From NCBI GenBank assembly GCA_024516155.1, contig JAJJXM010000061.1, forward strand, positions 248,001-312,000: DNA of 64,000 bases, written 5' to 3'. Source of the stretch: Pyronema omphalodes (Eukaryota > Ascomycota > Pezizomycetes > Pezizales > Pyronemataceae). The translations under genes were made by a program, and so were the position numbers. The notes beneath the pieces were generated by a model. The model was given only the letters and a program-made list of their open reading frames with translations. It was not told where the DNA came from and did no database searches. Position 1 is the stretch's first letter, and each line of letters starts with the position of its first letter. Positions 1 to 11,305 of this stretch are shown here, one piece after another.

Positions 1-1897
1 GGTATAGCTCTATGTCAAGCTTCTTCATTCTCAGTTCATAATCCTTATCCAGTTCGTACTTTCGGATATCAATGCTTGTCGGTCCGGCCTGATTGTTTGC
101 CCCAATTATTGGTTGCTCCGATTGAACCTGAGGATTGGGCGGTGGAGCCTGTCGCTCAGAAGTGAGAGCTGGTGCTGCAGGTCTGCTCTGAGGCGACTCT
201 AATTTGGGCCGAGATATTCTGGAAGGCTCGGTAGGTCTGTCGGGTGCAGGACGCTTGATACCGGGGGTTGAAGGCATCATTTTGGGTGTATTCTGAAGTG
301 GTTTATGGGTGCGACGAGGTGAAACGGAAGATACCATAGGTTCTGGCCTAGTCTGAACTTTGTTATTACTGGATCCCTCCTGATGCTCTGATTGAGCGTT
401 CTTGTCGGAACTCTCATGACATCTGTTAGAAATACAATTCTTTGGGAAATCCTGATTGATTTCTCTTTTCCGATACTCTGGATGAGCAGGATGAGCAGGT
501 TGGGTAGGCTGGGTAGGCTGGGGAGGCTGGGGAGGCTGGGGAGGCTGAGTATTAAAGTACCCTTGATGACTACGAGTACTGTGACCACTTGCTTGACTCT
601 TGGTATTTTGTGCCTTCTCTTCATATAGAGGCTGAGATTTCTGACTAGTACCGCCTTGGTAACTGCGAATACTGGAAGTTGAAGGCCTGTCCTGATTTTC
701 CACACTGTATTGATATCCTTCCTTGGCGCGATGAGTATTGATACCTTTGTCATCGCAATGAGAATCCTGGTGCGTCGCTCGTTCCTGAATATTCTGTGCC
801 ATTTCACAATATTCCGTCTGAATTCCGTGACTGTTCGTATCTGTACCTACAATAGGGTTGTGGGGGTTGTAGGGGCCTGCTATGTTTTGTTGGAAAGCAT
901 TATTACTTTTTGGAATTTGGCTATTCGAAGTATCCTTTGCTGCTGACGCAATGACGGGTGTCGGTATTTCACCTAGCCCTTGAATTTTTTCGGTTGAATT
1001 TCCGATAGCCGCCTCCGGCACGAGAAAAGACGTGTTAGATGCTGTCCCCAACCTATCCTGTACGATGACCGGGTTCAATGAGCCTTTACTTAGGAGCTCT
1101 TTGTGAGCAGCATTCTCACGCTTTATTTCCTCGATGGTTTGCTTGATTGCGTGGGGACTGCTACCTATTCCTATGAGTGGATAACCTCTCAGAGGGCTCT
1201 GCATTGGGGTGATGGTCAAGCTCGAATTGGTAGTAACGGGTGTTATTGTGGCAGTCTCGTTTGACTTTAGGCCACCAGAAGCAGGGACGTCACTGGTTTC
1301 AGTTGCCGAGTCAGGCAAACTATCGCTGTCTAGGGTTGTACGGGGTGCTACAACATCGACTTGGTCTGACTGTGCTTGGTACACAGTAGAATCTCGATGG
1401 GCAGCCAACTTTGTCAATGGGCTTTTTGTAGGGCTGAATATGGCGTCAAATCTCCAAAAGTACTTGCAAATGGTGTTTAACACCTCTGTTGTGAATAACC
1501 ATATTAGTAGGTTTTTCTTCCAAAAGGATTTCAGTGACTAACGTTTCTTGTGTAAAATATCCGGGTTTGAGTCGTTGTCACTCGCCTTTACTCCCCACCC
1601 GGGCAGAGAATTTTTCCTTTTGGCAAGATTCCAATTTCGGATGTGTCTATGGAATCGATCGCAAATCTGACGAACTGTTTTCGTTGGGATGCATTGGGCC
1701 ATCTCTGACATCCATTCTTCCTCGCGATGCCCAGAGAGTTGAGCTGTTTTGGCGTAATTGATAGGATCTTCGAGCCAACGAAGCATAGCGTCAATTTCAT
1801 GGTCGGCCCAATTGCGAGTACGCTTCAATCGCTCAGGAGGCGAACATGTATTCATATCGGGGGATTTTGTCGTGCGGACTTCTGTTTTTGGAGGCAT
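1..1897 (-). CDS. Myb/SANT-like domain protein, 5' part only (runs off left edge)
   Basis: Two exons on the minus strand: 1897-1543, then 1485 to the window edge, joined across a 57-nt intron (1542-1486) with GTTAGT donor, CTACTAAT-type branch site and ACAG acceptor. The join is phase 1 and keeps the frame open to base 1, giving at least 613 residues. Residues about 25-95 form a helical, tryptophan-spaced segment (NWADHEIDAM, EEEWMSEMA, ICDRFHRHIRNW) typical of Myb/SANT-like helix-turn-helix DNA-binding domains. The rest is Ser/Thr/Gln/Pro-rich and includes a PPQ/PTQ tandem repeat coded at about 484-553. A nuclear DNA-binding role is inferred from the N-terminal domain alone. An in-frame ATG at 2002 is possible, but 1897 is preferred because the extra residues look like noise. 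The C-terminus is not visible. Confidence 0.72.
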
Positions 1898-2241
1898 GCA
1901 GAATGTGAGATGTTTGAAAGATACAGGCTTTTTTGCGAATTTTTTTTTGAGCTCTGATGGAGCATGATGGAGGTAGAGGTGGTGGATGACAAAAACTTGC
2001 ATAGCTTGTACCGCCGTGTAACTCCTAGATTGCTAAAAAAAAAAAATCAGATTGAGTTAAGATGTAGAAGGGGCACGAACAGCAGGAAATACGCGAGTAT
2101 GACTGATGAAGTTTTAGTCTAGGAATAGATGTCGTCAACTGGAGGTTAAATATTTGGAATTGGGTAGCAAGCGTAAACTGTGGAGGATTCTCCGGTATGC
2201 AATATTATTTTTATATTTGCAAATTTTGCAAAAAACACCAA

Positions 2242-2327
2242 TCCGTTATGGTGTAGTGGCTAGCATCGGCCGCTCTCAAGCAGAGCATTAATCCGGCCAG
2301 ACCGGGGTTCAATTCCCCGTAACGGAA
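2242..2327 (+). tRNA. tRNA-Glu (CTC), intron-containing
   Basis: The acceptor strands TCCGTTA and TAACGGA pair fully, with an A discriminator. The D-arm A-box (TGGTGTAGTGGC) and T-arm (GGGGTTCAATTCCCC) are canonical. The anticodon stem GGCCG/CGGCC closes a loop reading CT-CTC-A, interrupted after position 37 by an intron of about 14 nt, which leaves a 72-nt mature body. A T-run follows at once as a Pol III terminator. Confidence 0.88.
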
Positions 2328-2339
2328 TATTTTTTTGAG

Positions 2340-2995
2340 TGTCTCTGCCTCGCACGAAGCGGGTTCCCGGTCTGCACCTCGTCAACGTTTCGACAAGAGC
2401 CCATATTTCCTGTCCAATGGCGGCCGCAATCAATAGTAAGTGGATTTTTTTGCGTTTTTCATCACCTATGCATGTATGTATATGGTTTCCGGGAGAAGAA
2501 ATAATTTCTTGTACTGGACAGCGTCGAATCCAGAAAAAGCATTGTTCCATTGTGTTCTCCACTCATTCAACTTCACTTTTCCTCCATGGTATCTGGCAAT
2601 TGTGCGATGAACGCGATACCCTCTTAGCCACTAAAGTTTCATGAACATTCTTCGCACCTTCTACAATTCTATCTCGCGAAGCCACACTCTCCGGCGCAGA
2701 AAAATAATTCGTCCAGCGTCTGCTTCTGTTGCACAGAGTTACCTGTATTGTTTGCAACATTTTGAGGTCATGTTTTTTACCGAAAGGCATTCAAAGAAAG
2801 ACATTTTACCCGTAGCCTTAGGAAACAAACTACAGACGCATCTTCGATGATCGAAGCCAGACCCATCCATTCCTCTGGTATCACAATTTATGCACTTATC
2901 TCCCACCAAACAACCATCAATGCAGTCAACCTAGCCGCAACTTCACCTCCTGACTCCTGTACTATTGGACCTACGCATCCAAATACAATCCAAGC
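2340..2995. other. Intergenic stretch between tRNA-Glu and tRNA-Pro
   Basis: No supported gene, repeat or splice pattern seen. Open frames here are short and without recognisable motifs. Confidence 0.5.
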
Positions 2996-3009
2996 GTGGC
3001 ATCCTCAAC

Positions 3010-3110
3010 GCCCAAATGGTCTAGTGGTATGATTCTCGCTTCGGGTTTACCCCAGTTACTGAGTAACTCTGATATGTGGGAGGTCCCCGGTTCAAACCCG
3101 GGTTTGGGCC
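3010..3110 (+). tRNA. tRNA-Pro (CGG), intron-containing
   Basis: GCCCAAA pairs with TTTGGGC, with a C discriminator. The A-box TGGTCTAGTGGTATGA and T-arm CCCGGTTCAAACCCGGG match fungal tRNA-Pro. The anticodon is read as CGG, with an intron of about 29 nt after position 37. The anticodon stem has one apparent G-G mismatch. A T-run follows (CTCTTTTTG). Confidence 0.85.
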
Positions 3111-3902
3111 CTCTTTTTGCTTGTGTCACAGTCGATGTTTCTGAAAAACATTGACGCTGCTGTGTTACGGCCATGCCGAAGTTTTTGTGATTGCAACGTG
3201 ATTGTCTATCGCCGCTCGCTTGTAAGATCCCTGCTTAGTGGGAATATCGGGGTTTCGCTTGTTGAATTTTGCTATGTATCGCTTAAAACACAACCCAAAT
3301 GTACAGCGAAACAGAGATATGTCATAGGGCAGGGCCCGGAAACACTCCTTTCACAAAAAGTTACGACAAAATCTAGGACATGTCATTCCCTGAAATACTA
3401 GGAAGAGCGGTCTTTACAAATCGGATACAATCACAACAGTAATGTGGTTCAATGACCGCTCCAGATGGACTTCTGACAAATATGACAACTTGATTCATCA
3501 TACCGTCCCATCGACTCGCCATGATACTCTTAACTCTCTGGATTGTAGTTGAACATTCTTGATCCTTCACAATCACTTTAGGAGCGCTGACAAATAACTC
3601 CGAGTGTCCTAATGTTTGCAATGCAGCCTCCAACATTTAACGAGCCGATCATGCAGACGTTACCATTCCTATCGGCAACGCAATCCTCCACCTGTTCCTC
3701 CACTTTTTCGACTGTCAGTGCCACCTATCACTCTCCCAACAACATCCGGCTTCTTCTACATTTACTGGTATCTCCAGCTACGCCTCCATTAATATTATCT
3801 GTCCTCACCTTCCGGTGCATTCTCAGGCTAACGAGGTCACCCTTCAGAGGCATAAAATGCATTGGTATTATAGTAACTATAGTAATACCTGTGTCATCAA
3901 AT

Positions 3903-3974
3903 GGGGGTGTGGTTTAGTGGTATAATTCCTCTTTAGCATAGAGGCGGTCCGGCGTTCGATTCGCCGCTCCTCCA
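3903..3974 (+). tRNA. tRNA-Ala (AGC)
   Basis: 72 nt, no intron. The anticodon stem CCTCT/AGAGG closes the loop TTAGCAT (anticodon AGC). The T-arm is GGCG-TTCGATT-CGCC. The acceptor GGGGGTG against CTCCTCC has one G-T wobble and one T-T mismatch, so a slightly degenerate copy is possible. A T-run terminator follows. Confidence 0.82.
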
Positions 3975-5734
3975 TTCTTTTTGTCTTGATAAGCCGTGCT
4001 TTCCTGGCTTCCCGGATGTCCATGACTTCCATCACAGTTAACTACCTTTTTGCTAACTTCGTCCTAGATACCAGGCATCACCAGCGAGCCAGGGCTCCGA
4101 AGCTCAAGGTGGCCCACAAAGCCCGCAATTTATGAACCCCTTCCACGGTCTAGAGCTTTTATCCCGATTATCCGCCGACAAAATACACGTAAACGTTTCC
4201 CAACGCGCATACAGCGGCGTGAAAATAATGGTTATTCACCGGATCGAAACCAGGTACAGCTGGAATACGACGCATGCCATATCTCATATATATATTACTA
4301 CCTCCGCCGAAGGTGCATGTGTACACACGCGTTAAGGTCCAGACCTTCCATCAAGCTGAAACGCGGTTCCATTGTGGAAAGTAACCTCCTGAGGTTAAGC
4401 AAAAATCGAGATCCAGCATGTAGATTCGTATGGTGACCGTACGGGAGACGCCAAACGAGCTGCCTTGCCGAGCCGTCGCGTGCGCCGACCCCCACCATGG
4501 ATCTCATACATACATAGCGCAAGGTTCGGATACTTCATTCCGAGTCTGCAATCGTGGTCTGGGCTTTTCTACAACAACCTCGCGCAGGAATACGAGTTCG
4601 TGGAAGTTAACCATAGAAGCTCGATATATCACGTTAAAAAACAAGGCTCCGGCTCAGTAACGCCAGGTTACAGAGTCTAGACTTATTCAAAATCGGAGAT
4701 GGGAGTGCAGAATACATATGTATGCCATTCTTGAGTCCGTCGTTATCTGTCCCATCGTGGAGACGAACTACTGTAGGGCTCAATCTTCCGCGGCTATCTG
4801 TCTCAGGATCTGGGCTTCTCATGTTCTAGACTTGAGAATCATATAACGCATTTCCACAAACTGTGGAACATACTCTACACTGGCAACGATGAAGAACTGA
4901 TCTGTCAGTTTCTTGAAAGCCCAATGTCTGCCATGGAATGAAATATGGATAAATGAGTATTAGAGGCTCCAATAGGATTGGAAAATTGTGCATTACTTTC
5001 TGAGCTTATTCACAAAAGTCTGGCAGTGTCGCTGCATCTGCACGCGAGAAAGCCGAAAAAAGGGGGGTGAATTCATATGTTAATCAAGCCGTAGCTTTTT
5101 CAAGGTATTAGCGGAAAAAAACCAGTTACATAACTATGATCCTAGCTACTGGTCGATATAATCGTCGATACCGCAATAAATAACAGTGCATTTTGAGGCT
5201 CTTCATCTAGCGCCGCGGGGCGTTCTTCGGCAATCTGGTTCCGAATCTTCGCTGGAGAGTCTAGACCCACGATGTTACACATGCCCTTTACAGAAGCACC
5301 ATCTTTCGGATCCGAATATTAGACGAGATGTCTTGCATTAACGTCGCTTTGACAGTTCCTGGGCTTTTATGTATATGGAAACCATCGAGAACATAAGGCT
5401 CCGACACGGTATGCACAGCCCAACAATGGGATTTTGTCGAAATTTTGAGGTCTAGACTTCTTATTCACTGAACCGTACACACTGGTCAAGGCAGTTTGAG
5501 AATGGACGAACCATAATGCTGAGAGAAATGTAAACAGGGATCGTAGGACATCTATATGTTGGATCTAATAAAAATTGGGTATTATTTAATCCACCATTCA
5601 GTGGTGTATTTAACTCTCCTCGGATACCTCTGTTGTACTCGGCTCCTCATCTTCGTTGCAACTTCAGTTTCGGAAATTATTATACCACCATTCACGAAAT
5701 CTACTACAACTATTCTCTCGAAGACGCTACAATC
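3975..5734. other. Gene-poor stretch with a possible X-family fragment
   Basis: No intact gene seen. At 4132-4180 the plus strand reads MNPFHGLELL...DKI, resembling the NPLHGLEIWL...DKI core of the X-family copy at 41.0 kb. About 17 of 20 bases agree around the HGLE codons, but the leucine-rich part before it is missing. If real, it is a decayed fragment. The rest looks non-coding. Confidence 0.3.
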
Positions 5735-6043
5735 ATGGCTATCCATCCGACTAGTCTACCCGAGAACACGAGGATTCACATTGAAATCGAGGCGGGCCGA
5801 GAACTTGCTCCAACTACCACAGGTATTTCTTTAATGGATCCACGGTTATTGATTGCAAAGTCTGACTTACATGAAGATGCAGTTGAGAAACCTATCACCC
5901 TATCATTAGAAACTTTGAAAAACCTGGGATGCTCACACGATCATGGAATAAATGTCTGGCTGGGTCAAACAAGTAAAGAGGATGCAGTGAGGGTTTTTGC
6001 AAATTTGCAGATTGTATTGGAGGATTCTTCGGTTGACGCATAA
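5735..6043 (+). CDS. X-family small protein, copy 1 (divergent, single exon)
   Basis: 102 residues from ATG 5735 to TAA. The open frame extends 34 codons upstream, but the 5735 ATG starts a segment of ordinary composition. Residues about 54-90 carry the X-family core: ITLSLETLKNL, then HDHGINVWLG, then KEDAVRVF. This matches the cores at 10.9, 14.2, 24.4, 33.6 and 41.0 kb. Unlike the 10.9/14.2/24.4 kb group it has no intron and has a short C-terminal extension. There is no signal peptide or membrane segment, so a soluble intracellular protein is inferred. The function is not recognised. An open core beside decayed neighbours suggests it may still be functional. Confidence 0.55.
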   Translation: MAIHPTSLPENTRIHIEIEAGRELAPTTTGISLMDPRLLIAKSDLHEDAVEKPITLSLETLKNLGCSHDHGINVWLGQTSKEDAVRVFANLQIVLEDSSVDA

Positions 6044-6291
6044 GACTGGTTTCTTGGATTGAAGTTTTTTAGATATGGCGTTATATATTAATACATACTT
6101 GTTCACTGTACTTTTTATTTATGTAATCATATGTTCATTGGTAAGAGGCCCATGCCGGACGTCACTCGTTTTTGTACTACATGCTAATGCTGTGGCTGAG
6201 CTAGTATTACCAGCAGAGCCACATTATCGCCTCGTGACTTCGTGCTTACATACTCCAGGGGAATATGGTAGTGCCATCAACTGACATCGTA

Positions 6292-6344
6292 CTCGTGCCT
6301 GAAAGTGATGCATGCCAGCGCTCACCACAACGGTTAGGCACGAG
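6292..6344. mobile_element. 53-bp miniature TIR element (foldback family)
   Basis: CTCGTGCC ... GGCACGAG termini flanked by TA on both sides (6290-6291 and 6345-6346). The same termini and TA flanks bound the 964-bp foldback at 53.7 kb and the 40-bp element at 30.1 kb. Internally it keeps a diverged form of the shared GCGCTAATGCA core. Confidence 0.65.
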
Positions 6345-6497
6345 TAATCCAAAAATGGAATATGACTGCACCTGTGCTGGATTATGTACAAGGGTCATGT
6401 ACAAGGGCTGCAAAATAACACACCTGTATGTAAGCTTGGCAAATCCTGTGATTGCTCAATACAGCTAGCCTGAAGCCCTGAATCGACATGTTATGGC

Positions 6498-6818
6498 TAG
6501 AGATGGGCACCTAGCGTATGACAGTAATGTACCGTAACGTAATGTCACGTATTGTTACAGTATCGTGGTCATCGTGACAGTATCGTGAATGCCAAGCTGC
6601 AGAATTTGAGGGTGCCAAGGCGCTAAGATACGCATATAAAGCGACAGATAGGGGTGTAGAGCTCCTCTCCACGTCTCTCGGGCTCCTCGGGGAGCGTCTA
6701 GGCTGGTCACGTGGTGGCGCTAGCTGAAGTTTGGTATGTAACGTTACATGCCAAGCTTACACCTTACGTTACAACTTTACCGTATCGTGCCCAACTTTAC
6801 TGCAAAGTACCATCCCTA
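6498..6818. mobile_element. Non-autonomous hAT element (MITE), 321 bp
   Basis: The ends are TAGAGATGG and CCATCCCTA (imperfect terminal inverted repeats). It is flanked by a perfect 8-bp target duplication GTTATGGC at 6490-6497 and 6819-6826, as hAT transposases produce. Subterminal regions are packed with GTAACG/CGTTAC and CGTATCGTG motifs. No coding capacity. A diverged relative in reverse orientation lies at about 29.78-30.05 kb. Confidence 0.88.
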
Positions 6819-6826
6819 GTTATGGC

Positions 6827-8105
6827 ATCATCACAGGCGTGTATTTGGATGCTGGGGTAATCGCAAGTTACCATCCAATAAAAGCTCAAGGGAACCCTAG
6901 AAGCACCAGGCGGGGTTACACCATTCATCCGATATCAACTTAAGAGACAACTTGCAACTCCCAATTAATTGTATCGTTGCACTGCATATCCCAGTCTATA
7001 GTCAGCACAGGAATGGACTACCGCGGCGCGATCCAGCCCAGTTTGAGCGACTTGGAGCGTTGAGAGTTGAAGTCTGTCAGCTCGGTTGAGAGAATATACA
7101 TATACATAGAGTCAGTCGAACATGTCTTTAAGAGTGCGGTGAGCCCAGAGGATCCTTAGATAGAGATTGGCTTGGCACGAGTGATTGCTTGAGATGCTAC
7201 GCGCCGGGGGCTGCCGTGTACGTGCCGCTCCTCAGCATCTTCGGTTAGACTTCTTTACAAGGGTATGAAGATTTACCTTGCAGTTCCTCCAAACCTGCAT
7301 GCATAAATTTGAACATACATATAGCCAAGAGATAGCCGGTCTGGATAGTAGGAATAGGTTCAGTGACGAGTATCCCTTCATCAGCGCCTTGAAGCGCCCG
7401 AGAAGCTGGTTCCAGGGTGAGCTTATTACTGAGGTCTTTCCCCAGATTGTAGAGCGTGACGAAATTCTACGTCGACACAAAGCTGCTTTGGAGAGGAGGA
7501 AGCGGTAACTTGGATCGCGTTAACAATAATTACCATTATACGGGATATTAGAAAGTAGCTGCAAGAATAATCAGTATCTAAGATGTTTTTATTGTAATCG
7601 GTAGGTCTTGTGATTTATCCAACAACAAGGACTCTGCTTTCAACCCCCGTTTCAACCCCTCTTTCAACCACTCTTCAAACCCTCCTTTCAATATCTCTCC
7701 TCCCGTCTCAGTTACGACACGGGCTACCAGGCAGTGGCTCACAATAATGGAAATTCTGTTTTTTTTTCGGTTGTACAATACTGCTATAATCAGTGTGGTC
7801 AATGCCTGTCCCTCTCTGCCAACTAATCCCTGTCACGCCAGCTTGCAGGGGTTTGCGCACTGTCGGTGCAGCAACCCCACCCCCTGCCCTATAATTCCAA
7901 ATGTGCCAACATGTTCTGAACAGACTTTCGATGATAGTTCATTACCAGTCAGTAAAATAATATCCCTCATTTCCCTCCTTCTATTCAAAAAACTCATTCT
8001 TTTGAGGCCCCCCTTTTACCTCCTCACACATATATGTGTCTTTCCGCAACATATGAAACCCCATTATCCATCTCTTTTCACCTTCTACCTCCATTGTTAA
8101 CGTCA
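6827..8105. other. Gene-poor stretch with one dispersed repeat core
   Basis: No supported gene. At about 7167-7194 lies a 28-bp core (GCTTGGCACGAGTGATTG then CTTGAGATGC) that recurs at about 41,872 and, in reverse, at about 19,505. A short run at 7640-7690 repeats a TTTCAACC-like unit. Confidence 0.4.
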
Positions 8106-8109
8106 AGCG

Positions 8110-10700
8110 ACCCAGCTGGTAATTCAGCATGCCAGCATCACTTTGTAAGAATGCATCTTAGCACCACAAGTAAGTCCATATCTTTCCTCGATGCAATTAG
8201 ACTCGCATATAATTGATCAAGCTCTAGAATACATCCTTTGTCCTACCAAGAGATTGTTATAACCGGTAAACACGACGCGATAAATTTACGGCATAAATGT
8301 GTATTCAAACACGATTGTTCACCATGGACCCTACTTTATCTCGACAAGCCATGAGGGAATATGGCTTGGAGGAATGCAAATCACCAAAATGTGCATCCTC
8401 CATGGGATCTGGGCTTGCGAATCGGTGTTAGACCACGCTGTCACCTCGTGTGGCTGGAACTGGAGTTTAGCCACACTTGAGTTTAGCCGCACTGGAGTTT
8501 GGACCGACCGCGCACCCAACGGGCAATATAATATGCATAGATACACACTGAGAATAATGCGAACTACTATTCTTGGCAAAATTTGGCGGCGTGGTATAAT
8601 AACGTTACAGTCTAGCCCAGTGAATTTACGGTATGGCACGAATAAACCATATAACGCTTTCTTTGATCATTTGACACATCTAACAATAGCTAACAATGTA
8701 CAAGTACTTTTGACATGTAGATTCCTCGGTGTTCACGGCTTATCTTGGAAGCACCAAACAATCCAGAAACAGGCAGCCAGTGGAGAATTTTCACGTTGTT
8801 GTGAACTCAGTGCGCATATGCAGCAGTGTGCGCAAAATTCGAGCCTTTTCCAATGCCAACTGCATATTCAGCTCGGTATGATATACCGCTTACGGGGCAA
8901 ACGAAATCGATAGACTTAACAACACCCTGCAGATTCCTCCAGTTTCAAATGAAATCGTGCGCTGGAATTCAACAGAAATCAAGCCGACCCCAACAAAAAG
9001 TATGAACAGATTCGGCAGATGATGCAGAGACGAAACATATGAAAACTTGGAAGATGGCTGGTATGTCCGAGATCTTGATTACATGCGGTTCTATTGGCCA
9101 GCGATGCAACAAGAAATATCAGCAGACAACTCGATGAGGCCAATGGAGGCTTAGTATGAAGTCTCAACCGATATCACCGAATATGAAGCATACGAAGCTG
9201 CACTTACGTCCACAATCGCCAAAATGTACACAGAAGTCAATAACCACGTCAACCAATTAGCCCACTTATTCCTCCAGTCTCAAACAAATTGTGCTCAAAA
9301 ATGCAACAGTAATACGCTCACCCCAACAAAATGACTGAACGAATCCGGCAGGTGATGCAAGGATGAAACATAACCGTACTTGGGAAATGGCTGGAATTTA
9401 CGGGGAGGTTGACTAGATGCAATTCTATTGGCAACATACGCAGTGAAAAACATATCAGCAGACAACATGGTGAGGCCAGTGGAGGTCTACATACATAGTA
9501 TGAAGCCTCGACCGATGTTACCGAATACGGAACATACGAGGCTGTACTTACATCTACAATCGCTAAACTTTACACAAAAATCGATGACTTCGTCGCAGGA
9601 AAGCCTTCCTCAAATGATTGCATCAGTCGCAAAGCCATGGTAACAATTAAAAAGAATATAATGATTACAACCATCCATGCCTTGTTTATCGCGTTTGCTA
9701 GATGCAAACTCCTCGTCACATAGCATTTTGTTACCACATCAAAAGAAATTTCACGTACCAAAAACTTCATGGAAGAATTTTGAAGCTACATTGCTATCAG
9801 AACCAGGACCTGTAGCTAAAAATACTATGCAGGAGATTAAATCATTCGGCGAGCAAGATGAGGGGAGGACATCCGGTATGTACTTTGCTCAATGACCCAG
9901 TCCCAGAGAACTTCCATGATACAAAGCATCCATAAAGTTTTCGAACATGTGCTCGAAGTAATGGTTTATTGTGGTTAATCGTACACTTTACAAGGTTTAT
10001 ATCACTAAGCCACAAAAGTTTCATACAGTCCAACTAAGTTCAAATTCAAATTCCTTTGCTGCATCAATTCCGGCTGGGTATGATAATACTGAAGATATAT
10101 ACACGAACCTAGTGGATATGATTCGAAATGCGCTTATACATCTGCTTGTCATTAAAGAATATTGAGTGGCAAATGTTGCAGACTATGCAGTGCGACCCCC
10201 GAAGCCTATGGTATCACTTCCGCTGAACGAAGGGCCAATAATATGGGGTTTACAACAAAGCACGTAAGCTCAAGGACATACTTACAGGAATTACCAGATC
10301 CAGCACTCAATCGTCAGTTGAAACATGCTAATAGGATCATGCACGCATGAACGATTTAGGTACCAAGTGTGGAAAAAATGGTACAGTGCAGACATCGAGT
10401 TCACCAGTCACCCACCCGAATGGCTAGTCTATCTTTTGCAAACAATTGGTCTATGTTATGACGACTAGAAGCCTTCGAGGAAGGATAATGAATTCCACTC
10501 GCCGCTATTTGCATTATCCATCCACGACAAACCGTTTTTAACAAATATGCTGTCGCAATACCTCAATGTTATTACCGATGCTACCCGCTGCATATAGCAA
10601 CAAGAGTTGTGCACCATCCAAAGACAGCTTCCGGGGCAACGCCCGAGCCTTGCAAACCCAACAACTGAACAGATCAAGTAAGGGTGCACAACAATTTCAA
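8110..10700 (+). pseudogene. P gene, copy C (decayed partner gene upstream of X copy 2)
   Basis: Unrecognised gene that aligns by eye, in order, with the minus strands of 15.6-17.9 kb and 25.1-27.6 kb. Anchors: a CAAGTAAG donor near 8166; CTCTAGAATACAT then CCGGTAAACA near 8225-8272; AATAGCTAACAATGT at 8685; GTCCACAATCGCCAA at 9208; TGATAATACTGAAGATATATAC near 10080. Reading frames are broken by stops. The least damaged segments are an open frame at 8299-8913 and a C-terminal stretch at about 10150-10350 (ILSGKCCRLCSATPEAYG, SAERR). About 330 bp are tandemly duplicated inside it (8934-9262 and 9268-9600). It ends about 220 bp before X copy 2 on the same strand. Boundaries are approximate. Confidence 0.55.
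8934..9600. repeat. Tandem duplication of about 335 bp inside P copy C
   Basis: TTCCTCCAGT...CAACAAAA...GATGCA...ATATCAGCAGACAAC...GAGGCCA occurs at 8934-9262 and again at 9268-9600 at clearly reduced identity. P copies A and B contain this segment once. The duplication is therefore specific to copy C and old enough to have diverged. Confidence 0.6.
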
Positions 10701-10922
10701 ACTCAGAGAGCAGTCCACGTCATGAAAGCTTGATATGCAACCTTTCACCATTCAAAAACAGGGACGGAAAGAATGGACGACTCGTACCATCCATTACTAT
10801 AAAGTCGCCCAACGCTAGGTATAATTTTTAAACAGCATGATAAGCAAATTTGTCTCTCTATCTACTGCCTTCTCATTCAATCAAAATATACATACTTCGA
10901 CTATCTATCCCAAGCTTCAAAA

Positions 10923-11305
10923 ATGGCAGACGATGCACGCAAAAACTTTAACAACACTACTGGAGGACAATCTCAATCAAAGCAGTCTAATCACGAATTG
11001 GTGGCGGGTATAAAAGTTCCTTTTCATCGCTGAATTCAAAAGCAGTGGACTGATGAATTTCGTTATTAGTTCAAGATTGCATTCGTAAAGCGAATGCCGA
11101 TACCCCCACTGTTCAAGATACCGCCAAAGCCCCTCCATCCGATAACGAGAGTGACGAGCTTGAACCACAGCCCACGAATAACACCGCTCAATGTACCCTT
11201 ACGCTGGAAATTCTGGGTCTTTTCGAAGAGAATCTCGGCCACGGTATCGAGCACTGGTTACGCGAGGAAAAGAAGGATGGCGGAGTCCGCTTTTATTCGG
11301 AGTAG
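10923..11305 (+). CDS. X-family small protein, copy 2 (two exons, 106 aa)
   Basis: Exon 1 10923-11007 (85 nt), intron 11008-11069 (GTATAA...TTAG), exon 2 11070-11305 (236 nt). The phase-1 join gives 106 residues. The N-terminus is Asn/Gln-rich and polar, the middle is acidic and Pro/Thr-rich, and the C-terminal core reads CTLTLEILGLF, GHGIEHWLREE, KKDGGVRFY just before the stop. Exon lengths, intron phase and core are shared with the copies at 14.2 and 24.4 kb, which supports the splice model strongly. A TATA-like ACTATAAAG lies near 10795, and a pyrimidine-rich leader precedes the ATG. No signal peptide or membrane segment. The function is not recognised. It lies directly downstream of P copy C. 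Of the three same-structure copies this is the plainest intact one. Confidence 0.7.

Noticed and set aside
392..807. Open frames on both strands with LPSLPSLPS or GRLGRLGRL repeats
   Set aside because: They are off-frame readings of the PPQ-repeat part of the left-edge gene.
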